A stretch of DNA of 64,000 nucleotides from Seinonella peptonophila (GTDB taxonomy: Bacteria > Bacillota > Bacilli > Thermoactinomycetales > Thermoactinomycetaceae): assembly GCF_900129355.1 (NCBI RefSeq), contig NZ_FQVL01000001.1:310001-374000 (forward strand), read 5' to 3'. Shown here piece by piece: positions 1 through 8,770 of the stretch; the first letter of the stretch is position 1, and every line of letters begins with the position of its first letter. The notes beneath the pieces were generated by a model. The model was not told the origin of the DNA. It made no database searches and saw only the letters and a program-made list of their open reading frames with translations. Made by a program: the position numbers and the translations under genes.

Positions 1-39
1 CCTAACAATAATCGAACCCTTTTCACATATTTCACCTCT

Positions 40-1053
40 CTAGGTTTGCTTTCTATTTTTGATACTGTCAAGCGCAACTGCTGCAATAATCACAAGCCCA
101 ATTGTTACAACTTGCCAATAAGCAGATATTTCCAGAAGAACAAACCCATTTCGAAGCACTCCCATAATGGCTGCACCTAAAATCACACCAATAATAGAGC
201 CTTGCCCGCCTGCTAAACTAGCCCCACCAATTACGACCGCAGCGATCACATCCAATTCATAGCCCGTTCCAGCTGCTGGCTCTGCAGTACTTAAATTCCC
301 AGACAAAATAATTCCTGATAAAGCACACAAAGCACCCATAATAACAAAGACCATGATCTTCACCTGATCTACGCGAATCCCTGACAATTTTGCAGCTCGT
401 TCGTTATTACCAACAGCATAAATATTACGACCATAAAGTGTCCTTGTTGCAAAAATATGCCCAGCCAATACAACAAGGAACATAATAATTACCGAAACAG
501 GTACTGCGCTAATGTAACCGCTTCCTAAAAAGGTAATGGCATTTTCAATCGAGATTGGCAATCCGCCAGTAATAAGTAACGAAACACCCTTGGCAATACT
601 TAACATACCTAACGTTACGATAAACGGATTGATTCTTACTTTTGTCACTAGGAGACCGTTAATAGAACCTGCAATACATCCTGCTAAAAGAACTCCAATA
701 AAGATAACCCAAGCAGGCAAACCCATTCCTGCAAGAAGAGCGGTACATATGCCCATCAATCCAACGAGGGAACCAACTGAAAGATCAATACCTCCCGTAA
801 TAATAATCAGGGCTTGTCCTACTGCTAGGATCGCAATTACAGAAAACTGTCTTAACACATTAAAAATATTTTTTGAGGTTAGAAAAAATTCACTTGAAAA
901 AGAAAGGACCACACATAACACCAACAGAGCGATCAAAACCGGCATCTCTTTCTGTTTCATTAATCTTGAAAAAAAATGATTTGATTGTGTTAAATCTACT
1001 TCCATGGTCGAACTCGATGGTTTAAATGATCCCACACCCATTCCCCCTTTCAT
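40..1053 (-). CDS. Ribose-type ABC transporter permease (RbsC family)
   Basis: This 337-residue polytopic membrane protein belongs to the BPD_transp_2 (RbsC/AraH/XylH) family, which forms the transmembrane channel of high-affinity pentose/hexose importers. After a hydrophilic 35-residue N-terminus come about nine hydrophobic segments. The family-typical stretches 'ILAVGQALIIITGGIDLSVGS' (near residues 75-95) and 'GTGYELDVIAAVVIGG' (near 260-275) are visible. It is the last visible gene of a minus-strand group with a LacI regulator and an enoyl-CoA hydratase-like gene, 11 bases after the latter. The partner ATPase and binding protein would lie beyond the left window edge. The start is uncertain: the G-rich ribosome binding site overlaps the first codons, so an internal ATG or GTG a few codons later may be used. 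Substrate is not shown by the sequence. Confidence 0.9.
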   Translation of the reverse strand: MKGGMGVGSFKPSSSTMEVDLTQSNHFFSRLMKQKEMPVLIALLVLCVVLSFSSEFFLTSKNIFNVLRQFSVIAILAVGQALIIITGGIDLSVGSLVGLMGICTALLAGMGLPAWVIFIGVLLAGCIAGSINGLLVTKVRINPFIVTLGMLSIAKGVSLLITGGLPISIENAITFLGSGYISAVPVSVIIMFLVVLAGHIFATRTLYGRNIYAVGNNERAAKLSGIRVDQVKIMVFVIMGALCALSGIILSGNLSTAEPAAGTGYELDVIAAVVIGGASLAGGQGSIIGVILGAAIMGVLRNGFVLLEISAYWQVVTIGLVIIAAVALDSIKNRKQT

Positions 1054-1064
1054 TATCCAATAGA

Positions 1065-1832
1065 CTAGCGACCTTGGAATTTAGGTGCACGTTTTTCTTT
1101 AAAGGCCTGAATACCTTCTTCTTTGTCTTCTGTATAAAAACTAATTGTTTGCATATCGCGTTCATACATGATCCCTACATCGAGAGGGGTACTTAGCGCA
1201 ATCTTGCAACCGTGCTTAGCGGTTTGTAAAGCAACCGGGGAGTACGAAGCAATTTTATGAGCAAATTCATACGTATAGTTACGAAGTTGATCATCAGGTA
1301 CCAATGCCTCTAAAATCCCCATTTCGTTCGCTTCTTGTGCTGAAATAATCTCTCCTGAGAGGATCATTTTCATCGCTTTACCATAACCAATTAAATGGGT
1401 GAGCAACTGGGTTACACCTCCACCACCGATCCAACCCAATTTAATTTCTGTAGCTCCAAATTTTGCAGATTCAGCGGCAAAACGAAGATCCGCACACAAT
1501 GCCAATTCAAATCCACCACCGACAGCATATCCCCCAATCATAGCGATTAGTGGCTTTTTCATCCCTCGAAGCAGATCACAATATTCCAACCGATTTCGGA
1601 AATGCCAATTCGTACCATATTCATCCAAGAGGGTTACATCACTACCAACCGAAAACGACTTTTCACCGACTCCGGTAAGGATGACTACACGTAACTCATC
1701 ATCTTGATTTACTTCATAAACGATCTCAAAGAGCTGCTTGGTCATCTCCTTTGTTAATGCATTTAACTTTTCTGGTCGATTGAGTTGAATTGTTGCTACA
1801 TGCCCATCCCTTAGCAAATCTACCGAAGCCAT
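1065..1832 (-). CDS. Enoyl-CoA hydratase/isomerase (crotonase) family protein
   Basis: The product (255 residues from the ATG placed six bases after a TAGGAGG ribosome binding site; an ATG two codons earlier is less well spaced) is a full-length crotonase-fold protein. The N-terminal 'IQLNRPEKLNALT' strand-turn, the oxyanion-hole segments around 'SVGSDV' and 'GGYAVGGGFELALCADLRFA', and the C-terminal 'FKEKRAPKFQGR' tail are all family signatures. Such enzymes hydrate, isomerise or cleave acyl-CoA thioesters in the cytoplasm. The acidic pair typical of classical hydratases is not clearly conserved, so the exact reaction is open. Its position between a LacI regulator and a ribose-type permease is unusual, because crotonases normally sit with acyl-CoA ligases or dehydrogenases. 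A GAAACGTTTC operator lies just upstream. Confidence 0.88.
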   Translation of the reverse strand: MASVDLLRDGHVATIQLNRPEKLNALTKEMTKQLFEIVYEVNQDDELRVVILTGVGEKSFSVGSDVTLLDEYGTNWHFRNRLEYCDLLRGMKKPLIAMIGGYAVGGGFELALCADLRFAAESAKFGATEIKLGWIGGGGVTQLLTHLIGYGKAMKMILSGEIISAQEANEMGILEALVPDDQLRNYTYEFAHKIASYSPVALQTAKHGCKIALSTPLDVGIMYERDMQTISFYTEDKEEGIQAFKEKRAPKFQGR

Positions 1833-1847
1833 GTACATCCTCCTATA

Positions 1848-1860
1848 CGAAACGTTTCTG
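1848..1860. promoter_or_regulatory. Putative LacI-family operator, intercistronic copy
   Basis: A perfect 10-base palindrome GAAACGTTTC (1849-1858) lies between the lacI-type gene and the enoyl-CoA hydratase gene, just ahead of the latter's ribosome binding site. The same AAACGTTT core recurs at 2936-2943 in the lacI promoter and at 3113-3124 further upstream. LacI/GalR proteins bind palindromes with a central CG, so autoregulation and control of the downstream genes is a reasonable inference. Confidence 0.6.
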
Positions 1861-1881
1861 AAAATAATTATTTAAAGTGAC

Positions 1882-2907
1882 TTAACGACGAATGGATCTG
1901 ACAGACCCTCTCACTCTCAGTTCAGGCTGTAAAACAATCTTGTCTGGTAACTCATCACCTCCTTCAAGTTCACCAATGATCTTCAACGCGGCCAGCTTAC
2001 CGATTTCTGCAACTGGATTAGCGATCGTTGTTAAAGGAATACGTAATAAGTGTAGGTTGGGGATATTATCACATCCAATCAAGGAAATATCCTCTGGAAC
2101 ACGAAGTCCTTCATATTGTAAAGCTTCCATTGCACCTAATGCCATTAAATCATTTGCTGTAAAAATGGCAGTGGGTCGATGTGATGCACGACTGAGTAAT
2201 TGTTTCACCCCCGTAAATCCCGATTCTTGATAATAATCACCATGGATCACCAGTGAATTATCTCTGTCAATACCAGCTTCCTTCAAAGCCTGAAAATAAC
2301 CATTCAACCGATCTTCAGCCATACTTACTTTAGGAAGTGAACCAATAAACCCAATATTGTAATGGCCCATCTCGATTAAATATTTTGTAGCAAGATAACC
2401 ACACTGTCGGTTATCTACAGAAACCGCAAAAACATCCGCACTTGTAATCCCTCTTATCACAACCAATGAAGGTGTGTTCATTCTTTTCAATAGCTTGGAA
2501 AGCTCTTCGTCTTCTTGCCTTGAGCCAATCAGAATTAATGCATCTGAAGCACGACTCTGCACGATCTTAGGAATCATGTCAAACTCTTCATTGCTACTAA
2601 CAATATTTAATAACGCATGGTAGCCCTTCTCATTTAAAGTTGCTGTTATGGTTCGGACTACTTCAACAAACACAGGGTTCGTAAAAACATTAAAAGAAGA
2701 GGGTCCAGAAAGAATCATACTTATATTTCGCGTACTACTTGTAACCAATCCTTTGGCAATTGGATTTGGTACAAAATTTAATTGACTTGCTGCTTCCAAA
2801 ACTTTTTTTCTAGTTTTGGGGTTCACCCCATATTTATTATTTAATGCATTTGAAGCTGTCGAGATAGCCACACCTGCTAGCTTCGCAACATCTTTAATTG
2901 TGACCAC
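1882..2907 (-). CDS. LacI/GalR-family transcriptional regulator
   Basis: This 341-residue protein starts at a GTG six bases after GGAGG. Residues 1-55 form the canonical LacI helix-turn-helix and hinge ('VTIKDVAKLAGVAISTASNALN' region, then 'NPKTRKKVLEAASQLNFVPN'). Residues 60-335 are a periplasmic-binding-protein-like effector domain ('DALILIGSR', 'SVDNRQCGYLATKYLIEMGH', 'TAIFTANDLMALGAMEAL'). Family members bind palindromic operators as dimers and are released by a sugar or sugar phosphate. It heads the group with the crotonase and ribose-type permease genes and has its own well-formed promoter overlapped by a candidate operator, which suggests autoregulation. The effector is unknown. Confidence 0.95.
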   Translation of the reverse strand: MVTIKDVAKLAGVAISTASNALNNKYGVNPKTRKKVLEAASQLNFVPNPIAKGLVTSSTRNISMILSGPSSFNVFTNPVFVEVVRTITATLNEKGYHALLNIVSSNEEFDMIPKIVQSRASDALILIGSRQEDEELSKLLKRMNTPSLVVIRGITSADVFAVSVDNRQCGYLATKYLIEMGHYNIGFIGSLPKVSMAEDRLNGYFQALKEAGIDRDNSLVIHGDYYQESGFTGVKQLLSRASHRPTAIFTANDLMALGAMEALQYEGLRVPEDISLIGCDNIPNLHLLRIPLTTIANPVAEIGKLAALKIIGELEGGDELPDKIVLQPELRVRGSVRSIRR

Positions 2908-2933
2908 ATGTATCCTCCCACATCAACTTTTTC

Positions 2934-2983
2934 AGAAACGTTTTTTATGGATATAGTATACATCTGAACAAAAAAAGAGTCAA
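2934..2983 (-). promoter_or_regulatory. Promoter and operator of the lacI-type operon
   Basis: On the minus strand a TTGACT box (2978-2983) and a TATACT box (2955-2960) are separated by exactly 17 bases, a near-consensus sigma-A promoter. A palindrome with core AAACGTTT (2936-2943, wider match 2934-2946) lies just downstream of the predicted transcription start, the classical position for LacI-type repression. The gene's GTG start is at 2907. Confidence 0.75.
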
Positions 2984-3097
2984 CCAATATAGATTCAAAT
3001 TGATCTATATGAACCAGATAAAACCTATACTATAAGCAAAAATAGATATACAAAGATATCTTTTATCTACTTGAACATCCAAACCAAACCATTTTAT

Positions 3098-3125
3098 TGA
3101 AAGCGATTTCTAAAAAACGTTTTTA
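3098..3125. promoter_or_regulatory. cre-like box beside a third AAACGTTT operator
   Basis: TGAAAGCGATTTCT (3098-3111) matches the CcpA cre consensus at 13 of 14 positions. It abuts the perfect palindrome AAAAACGTTTTT (3113-3124). Together they suggest combined catabolite and specific repression upstream of the lacI operon. They lie about 115 bases upstream of its -35 box, so DNA looping between operator copies is possible. The rest of the 2984-3202 gap shows no gene. Confidence 0.45.
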
Positions 3126-3202
3126 ATTAATTACCTACAACTTCCTGATCCAGGATTGGTGGTGTTACATCGATATTTAAAGCAGATCATAATTTTATAT
3201 AA

Positions 3203-3236
3203 AAACGACTTGAGCTATTGTTTACTCAAGTCGTTT
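3203..3236 (-). terminator. Rho-independent terminator of the sugar operon
   Basis: A perfect 12-base-pair stem (3203-3214 with 3225-3236, AAACGACTTGAG) with a 10-base loop is followed on the minus strand by a T-rich run. It lies 16 bases past the stop codon of the MsmX-like ATPase gene and closes the long minus-strand operon. A nearly identical stem closes the unrelated MFS operon at 35752-35785. Confidence 0.85.
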
Positions 3237-3251
3237 CGTATTCAAATCATA

Positions 3252-4361
3252 TTAAACAAGACAAATATCACTCTTTCGATCAAAAAAATGAGCCTTATTC
3301 ATATCAATTGCTAATTTTACATTATCTCCTATCTGATAATGATGTCGTGCATTGACACGTGCAGTAAGCGACGATTGATCGTTAACTCGAACATAAAGAT
3401 AATATTCAGCTCCCATATGCTCAACCATTTCAACCTCTGCTAAAAACGTTTGCTTCGGTGTAGCTTCAATAACAGCTAAATCATCATAAATTGCCTCAGG
3501 TCGGATACCTAAAGTAATTTCTTTTCCGTTCAGACTTTGCTCTAATAACTGCTTCGCTTTGCCAGTAGGAATAGGAAAGCTAATATACCCCGCGTTAAAA
3601 TAAAGTTGCTTTCCCTGCGTCACTAGTTGACCAGCGATAAAATTAATGGCTGGGGAACCAATAAAACTAGCGACAAAACGGTTAGTCGGATTGTGGTAAA
3701 TCTCAACAGGCGTACCCACTTGCTGAACAACTCCATCCTTCATAACCACTATTCGATCTCCCATTGTTAACGCTTCCGTCTGATCATGTGTTACATAGAT
3801 AACTGTCGCACCTAACTGCTTATGCAATCGACTTATTTCTGTCCTCATCTGAACGCGTAATTTAGCATCCAAATTCGATAAAGGCTCATCCATTAAAAAT
3901 ACTTTGGGTTTACGAACAATCGCTCTTCCTAAAGCCACTCGTTGTTTTTGTCCTCCTGATAAGGCATTGGGCTTCCGGTCAAGAAATGGCTCCAGGTCAA
4001 GCACACTGGCTGCTGCACGAACTTTTTGGTCTATCTCAGTCTTCGGATATTTTCGTAGTCGCAATCCAAATGACATATTTTCATAGACTGTCATATGTGG
4101 ATAAAGAGCATAACTTTGAAATACCATGGCTATATCTCGCGCTTTTGGTGAAACATCATTCACACGTACTTGGTCAATATATAGATCTCCTGAAGAAATT
4201 TCTTCTAATCCTGCTATCATTCGTAAAGTAGTCGATTTACCACATCCAGAAGGACCCACCAATACCAAAAATTCTTGATCGTGAATCTCCAAATGAAAGT
4301 CCTTAACCGCATTGATTTGGTCATATTTTTTATAAACATGATTCAATGTAACGTTGGACAC
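3252..4361 (-). CDS. Carbohydrate ABC transporter ATP-binding protein (MsmX/UgpC type)
   Basis: The 369-residue product is the energising subunit of carbohydrate-uptake ABC transporters. Walker A 'GPSGCGKST' is at residues 36-44. The signature 'LSGGQKQR' and the Walker B 'VFLMDEPLSNLD' follow in the usual order, with the H-loop in 'IYVTHDQTEAL'. A C-terminal TOBE/OB regulatory domain occupies roughly residues 235-365, as in MsmX, UgpC and MalK. In bacilli such ATPases often serve several importers. Here the gene is the last of the operon encoding two permeases and two binding proteins, so it most likely powers that importer. It follows the ribokinase-like gene by 18 bases and is closed by a strong terminator. 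Confidence 0.96.
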   Translation of the reverse strand: MSNVTLNHVYKKYDQINAVKDFHLEIHDQEFLVLVGPSGCGKSTTLRMIAGLEEISSGDLYIDQVRVNDVSPKARDIAMVFQSYALYPHMTVYENMSFGLRLRKYPKTEIDQKVRAAASVLDLEPFLDRKPNALSGGQKQRVALGRAIVRKPKVFLMDEPLSNLDAKLRVQMRTEISRLHKQLGATVIYVTHDQTEALTMGDRIVVMKDGVVQQVGTPVEIYHNPTNRFVASFIGSPAINFIAGQLVTQGKQLYFNAGYISFPIPTGKAKQLLEQSLNGKEITLGIRPEAIYDDLAVIEATPKQTFLAEVEMVEHMGAEYYLYVRVNDQSSLTARVNARHHYQIGDNVKLAIDMNKAHFFDRKSDICLV

Positions 4362-4379
4362 AAGAAGATCCCCTTTCTC

Positions 4380-5294
4380 TCATTGTAGATCTAAAAAACT
4401 CGACACTGCTTCTAATGTAGGTAATGATGGAATCGCACCGGATTTAGTCGTCGCTAATGCTCCAGCTGCTTGAGCAAATTGAACAGCTGCTTCCAATGAT
4501 TTACCATGTATTAAAGCTACTGCCAAAGCACCATTAAATGCATCTCCTGCTGCGACAGTATCCACTGATTGAACACCATAACCGGACAGATGGCGAATTT
4601 CCGATCTGTTACCAATGATCACTCCTTTTTCTCCGAGTGTCATTACAACCTGTGAAACTCCTTGATCCAATAATCGAGCAACTGCCATTTCCGCCCCGGT
4701 AATATCCTCAGTTGATATACCTGTCAATAATTCAGCTTCTGTTTCATTTGGAGTAAGCAGAGTTATCTTTTTTAACAAATCGATAGATAGAGATTGAGCA
4801 GGTGCTGGATTTAACAATATAGGAACTTGGGCACTTTTCGCGTATTCGACACATGTCTCAACAGTGGATATATTGATCTCTAACTGGAGTATCAAAAGAT
4901 CTGCTGCTCGAATTAACTCCTCTAAAGTCTTTATATTCTTAGGAGAGAATTCTAAATTGGCACCTGGAACAACAATAATTTGATTGTCTCCGTTCTCATC
5001 TATCGTAATCAAACCTGCTCCAGTAGCAGCAGTTTTGCTTTTTGATATATATTTGGTACAAATACCTTCCTGTTCTAAAATTGCAATCATTTCGTTTCCA
5101 AAAGAATCATTACCGACTGTGCCAACCATTGTCACATCTCCACCCAACCGCGCTGCAGCGACAGCTTGATTAGCACCTTTCCCACCTGGGTAACGAGCAA
5201 AATGATTACCAATGACTGTCTCACCACGTTTAGGTACACGAGATGTTCGAGCAACAAAATCCATCATAAAACTACCAATCACTAGAATACTCAT
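4380..5294 (-). CDS. Ribokinase-like PfkB carbohydrate kinase
   Basis: This 304-residue cytoplasmic kinase has the PfkB layout. The substrate-binding 'GGKGANQA' lies at residues 37-44. 'NPAPAQ' and 'TPNETEAELLTG' (near 180-192) are ribokinase-subfamily hallmarks. The C-terminal anion-hole/catalytic motif reads 'DTVAAGDAFNG', with the catalytic base at about D251. Ribokinases use ATP to phosphorylate D-ribose at O5 and act less well on related pentoses. The start overlaps the stop of the upstream SIS gene by four bases (ATGA), indicating translational coupling. With an arabinose-5-phosphate-isomerase-like neighbour and a GH172 enzyme, the true substrate may be another furanose-forming pentose rather than ribose. 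Confidence 0.92.
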   Translation of the reverse strand: MSILVIGSFMMDFVARTSRVPKRGETVIGNHFARYPGGKGANQAVAAARLGGDVTMVGTVGNDSFGNEMIAILEQEGICTKYISKSKTAATGAGLITIDENGDNQIIVVPGANLEFSPKNIKTLEELIRAADLLILQLEINISTVETCVEYAKSAQVPILLNPAPAQSLSIDLLKKITLLTPNETEAELLTGISTEDITGAEMAVARLLDQGVSQVVMTLGEKGVIIGNRSEIRHLSGYGVQSVDTVAAGDAFNGALAVALIHGKSLEAAVQFAQAAGALATTKSGAIPSLPTLEAVSSFLDLQ

Positions 5295-5905
5295 GATTGT
5301 TGTTCCTTTTTCTCCTGCTGTGTAGCTAAATAGTTACCCAAACTTCCTCCTGGATGGTAGAGATGAAACTTTTCCTTGGTAAACTTTTTCTCGATCGAAA
5401 GAGCAATCGATAATGCATCACCAATAACCAACATTATTGTTGAACTGATGGTAGGCGCTAAATTGAGAGGATCTGCCTCATGATCATACTGATATACAAG
5501 TACAGCTTCACAAACCTGAGCCAGAGAAGATTCTCGCTTTGACGTCAAAGCAATTTTTTGGCAACCGATCTGCTTCAATGAAGGAAGCAACTGCAATACT
5601 TCCTCTGACTCACCGCTGTTTGAAAGCAATAAAACGACATCCTGTTCTTGCACCATTCCTAAATCACCATGAAGACCCTCTGTTGCATGGACAAAAAAGG
5701 CGGAGGTGCCAGTACTCGACAACGAGGCGGCAATTTTTTTACCTACATGGCCTGATTTTCCAACACCCGTTACGATTACTTTTCCTTGACAATTTTTTAA
5801 CATCATGACGGATCGTTCATAATCCACATTCACTTGTTCTGTTAATTTTTCAATTGCCTTGTATTCATCTTCAATTACGCTTTTTAAATGATTGCGTATG
5901 GACAT
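5291..5905 (-). CDS. KpsF/GutQ-type SIS-domain sugar-phosphate isomerase (no CBS domains)
   Basis: The 204-residue protein is a single SIS domain with the KpsF/GutQ/KdsD signatures 'TGVGKSGHVGKKIAASL' (from residue 46) and 'HATEGLHGDLGMV' (73-85). In that family the enzyme interconverts D-arabinose 5-phosphate and D-ribulose 5-phosphate. Classical KdsD has about 325 residues with a CBS pair, which is absent here, so the protein is the short form. It overlaps the downstream ribokinase-like gene by four bases and follows the GH172 gene closely. The context makes a catabolic aldose/ketose-phosphate isomerase most likely; a role as a regulatory SIS protein cannot be excluded. Confidence 0.85.
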   Translation of the reverse strand: MSIRNHLKSVIEDEYKAIEKLTEQVNVDYERSVMMLKNCQGKVIVTGVGKSGHVGKKIAASLSSTGTSAFFVHATEGLHGDLGMVQEQDVVLLLSNSGESEEVLQLLPSLKQIGCQKIALTSKRESSLAQVCEAVLVYQYDHEADPLNLAPTISSTIMLVIGDALSIALSIEKKFTKEKFHLYHPGGSLGNYLATQQEKKEQQS

Positions 5906-5923
5906 GATGGCTCCCTCGCTTAT

Positions 5924-7027
5924 TTAGTAATTAAAATGTTCTGCCATTTCCTCTTCCTCAAATGATAAAATATCTGGGAGTGGTAACCGATGTTTTACAG
6001 TCAGTATTTCATCATGTATTTGATGGGGCTCATCTTGATACCAATAGGCAGTACTTGAATAGTCATCGCTTCGATGGTTATTGTGACCGTGCTCAATTGT
6101 TACCTTTATTGAACGTTCAAACATGATTGGATCTTCAATATGATAACGATAGGTTGAAATCTTTCCAGACCAATTCGGTCCTCCGCCTAATAAGATTCCG
6201 TGATAAGGAGACTGATACTCTTGTTGGGGACACCAAGCGGTATTGAAATAGTCCTCCATTCCTGTTCCGTGAAGAGAGGGAGGCCATTTCTCTCCATCAA
6301 TAAAAATCATGTCATCTCCTTCTCCATACCAATTCCATTCCCGTGTCATGCGTAAGTTATGAATATTAATGTTGCAACCAACATAATGCCCTTTTCCTAC
6401 TGCATCGAGTAGAACATAGTTCTGGTCGCCTCTCTGGTTCTTTCCACCAAATTGATAAAAGGCATTCGATGGATGTTCTTTTATTCCCTTTGTCATCTCC
6501 CGTTTCCAAAGAGCATGGAACCGTAAAGAACTATCTATCTCAGATCCATATTGTTCATAATCAATGTAAAAATAAAACTTGATGGGCTTCGCTGCGTTCG
6601 ACTCAATTTCAATCCTAGCCTCTTGTCCAAATGGCATCGAAAAAAATGAATTTAATGCTCTTCCATCTTCTGGACTCATGGCCAGCGGAAGTGACACAAA
6701 ATTACGTGTAATCCCATGACCCATTCCAAAAAAATCCCCAATAGGAGCTTGCACACTTGGGTTCTCTTCACCATCCCAATACATACGTAAAACAATCTTC
6801 CGATGCAAATATTCTTCCAAGCTATCGTCCAACGGAGCCATTGTCATCCATATATGTGTAATACATCCAGTTGCATGGATATCACATAAATCGACTCGAT
6901 CACCTGGAAACACTCGAACAAAATCACGATTTCCTCCTGTCCGGTCATAGCTGGATATCCTTTTTCGTTTACCAGATCGTTCTCGATACAAATCACGTAA
7001 CGATGTGCCTAACATCCTCTCATCCAC
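5924..7027 (-). CDS. GH172 (DUF2961) glycoside hydrolase-like protein
   Basis: The 367-residue product has the DUF2961 signature N-terminus 'SSYDRTGGNRDFVRV' followed by 'GCITHIWMT', 'WDGEENPSVQAPIGDFFG' and the acidic/aromatic 'GTGMEDYFNTAWC' segment. DUF2961 is now glycoside hydrolase family 172, whose studied members act on alpha-D-fructofuranosides (difructose dianhydride) or on D-arabinofuranosides. No signal peptide is present, so it should act in the cytoplasm on imported oligosaccharide. It sits between permease and SIS-isomerase genes in one operon. Substrate choice between fructofuranose and D-arabinofuranose cannot be read from the sequence; the SIS and kinase neighbours favour a pentose. 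Confidence 0.85.
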   Translation of the reverse strand: MDERMLGTSLRDLYRERSGKRKRISSYDRTGGNRDFVRVFPGDRVDLCDIHATGCITHIWMTMAPLDDSLEEYLHRKIVLRMYWDGEENPSVQAPIGDFFGMGHGITRNFVSLPLAMSPEDGRALNSFFSMPFGQEARIEIESNAAKPIKFYFYIDYEQYGSEIDSSLRFHALWKREMTKGIKEHPSNAFYQFGGKNQRGDQNYVLLDAVGKGHYVGCNINIHNLRMTREWNWYGEGDDMIFIDGEKWPPSLHGTGMEDYFNTAWCPQQEYQSPYHGILLGGGPNWSGKISTYRYHIEDPIMFERSIKVTIEHGHNNHRSDDYSSTAYWYQDEPHQIHDEILTVKHRLPLPDILSFEEEEMAEHFNY

Positions 7028-7042
7028 TCCTTTGTGAATCTA

Positions 7043-7852
7043 TTACTTGATACCAGACATTTTAATTCCATCAACAATCTGTCGTTGCAAAAGGAAAAAT
7101 AGTAACATAGTTGGTAAAGCAGCGATAACAGAAGCTGCTAGCACAAAGTTCCAGGGAATGGTATATCCGCCTCCGATCGCATTGGCAAGGGCAACTTGAA
7201 CCACCCATAACTGTTCTTTTTGATTGATGATCAGGGGCCAGAGATATGCGTTCCAGTTAGCTAAAAAGAAACCAACAGTTAGCGGGATGATCACAGATTT
7301 CGATAGTGGAAGTACAATGCGAAAAAAGGTACCTGCAATGGAACTACCTTCCATATAAGCTGCCTCTTCCAACTCTTTTGGAAAGTTCAAATAGAACTGG
7401 CGGAAAAGGAATACTCCATAAGCATTAAAAATAGAAGGAACGATCAAACCTACATAAGAGTTGGCCATACCAAGATTTTTAGTAATCATAAATAGTGGAA
7501 TCATAATAACAGCCAACGGAATCATCAATGTACTTAACATCCAAGCAAAGATATACTTTCTTCCAGGAAAGTTTAACCGGGCAAGTGCATACCCTGACAT
7601 TGCATGAAAGAGCATAGCAATCACGGTAACGGCAGCCGAGATAAACAAGGAATTACCAACGGAGCGAAGAAAGCCACTAGCAACTACTTCCTGATAGTTA
7701 GATAATTGAAATTGGGTTGGTAACAAGGTAATATCAAAAACATGTTCCGCAGAACGCAATGAACCCAGTACCATCATATAAATCGGGATGACCATGATGA
7801 TCCCCAAAACTAGAGCAAAAATAGTGATCCATCGGTTGTTGTAACTCTGCAA
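7043..7852 (-). CDS. Carbohydrate ABC transporter permease (MalG type)
   Basis: This 269-residue inner-membrane protein has six predicted membrane segments and the EAA loop that docks on the ATPase ('EEAAYMEGSSIAGTFFRI', near residue 160). It also has the family's C-terminal 'QRQIVDGIKMSGIK' ending, typical of MalG/LacG/AraQ subunits. It pairs with the MalF-type permease 18 bases upstream and with the two solute-binding lipoproteins of the same operon. Confidence 0.95.
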   Translation of the reverse strand: MQSYNNRWITIFALVLGIIMVIPIYMMVLGSLRSAEHVFDITLLPTQFQLSNYQEVVASGFLRSVGNSLFISAAVTVIAMLFHAMSGYALARLNFPGRKYIFAWMLSTLMIPLAVIMIPLFMITKNLGMANSYVGLIVPSIFNAYGVFLFRQFYLNFPKELEEAAYMEGSSIAGTFFRIVLPLSKSVIIPLTVGFFLANWNAYLWPLIINQKEQLWVVQVALANAIGGGYTIPWNFVLAASVIAALPTMLLFFLLQRQIVDGIKMSGIK

Positions 7853-7870
7853 GATTCCTCCTCCCTCCTT

Positions 7871-8755
7871 CTAATTGCTCGAAAATTTACGGAGAAAAAT
7901 GGTCGAAAAAATAAAGATGATTAGAAATAACACAAAAGCCAATGCAGATGCATATCCCATATTTAACTGCTTAAAGGCTTCTTCAAAGATATAGAGAACA
8001 CTCACCTCTGTCGCACTGGATGGTCCACCTTTGGTCATCACCTGTATAATGTCAAATACTTGAAAAGAGCCAATGATATTGACAATAAAAATAAAGGTAC
8101 TTGTTTCTCGAAGCAGTGGGAAAGTAATGTGAATAAAGGTCTGCCATCGATTTGCTCCTTCTATTCGTGATGCTTCATAATAGTCTGCTGGAATATCCTT
8201 AATCGCTCCTAAAAAAATAATCATGTTATAACCAACATTCATCCACAACATCACCACTACCACACACAACATTGCCTGTGATGTAGAGCCCAAAAATTGC
8301 TGTTGTTCCATACCAATAGCAGACAACATTTGATTCAAAAAACCATTTCGAGGATCATAGAAAAACATCCAAATTACAGCAGCAATAATGGAAGAGATAG
8401 CAAATGGCAGTAAATACAATGTTTGGATTACATTTTTGATACGACCTGTAATCGAATGAAGGATTACTGCAAGAAAGAGCGAACAGATAAACAGACTTGG
8501 AACATAAAGTAATGAAAACTGCAATGTTTTTAAGAGTGATTGCCACCATTGTTTATCCTGGGCTAACTTAATATAGTTATCAAAACCAACAAATACTTTT
8601 GAGCTTAGTAGATTCCAATCATGTAAACTTACATAAAAAGAGTAGAGAATAGGAAGAAAGACAAATACTGCTAACCCAATCATATTCGGCAGTAGAAAAC
8701 CATAAGCAGTGATTCTTTCATCTCTTTTTTGTTGACTAAATAAATTGGAAACCAC
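7871..8755 (-). CDS. Carbohydrate ABC transporter permease (MalF type)
   Basis: The 294-residue protein begins with the 'RITAYGFLLPNMIGLAVFVFLPILYSFYVS' region typical of MalF/UgpA/LacF permeases. It has six membrane segments and an EAA loop ('YYEASRIEGANRWQTFI'). It forms the heterodimeric channel with the MalG-type permease encoded immediately downstream. The gene follows a binding-protein gene across an intercistronic hairpin (8771-8798), which probably sets lower permease than binding-protein levels. Confidence 0.95.
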   Translation of the reverse strand: MVSNLFSQQKRDERITAYGFLLPNMIGLAVFVFLPILYSFYVSLHDWNLLSSKVFVGFDNYIKLAQDKQWWQSLLKTLQFSLLYVPSLFICSLFLAVILHSITGRIKNVIQTLYLLPFAISSIIAAVIWMFFYDPRNGFLNQMLSAIGMEQQQFLGSTSQAMLCVVVVMLWMNVGYNMIIFLGAIKDIPADYYEASRIEGANRWQTFIHITFPLLRETSTFIFIVNIIGSFQVFDIIQVMTKGGPSSATEVSVLYIFEEAFKQLNMGYASALAFVLFLIIFIFSTIFLRKFSSN

Positions 8756-8770
8756 ATGATCCCTCCCTTT

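Noticed and set aside
8355..8549. 64-codon frame inside the MalF-type permease gene
   Set aside because: It lies on the same strand in another frame of a clear permease gene; a shadow.
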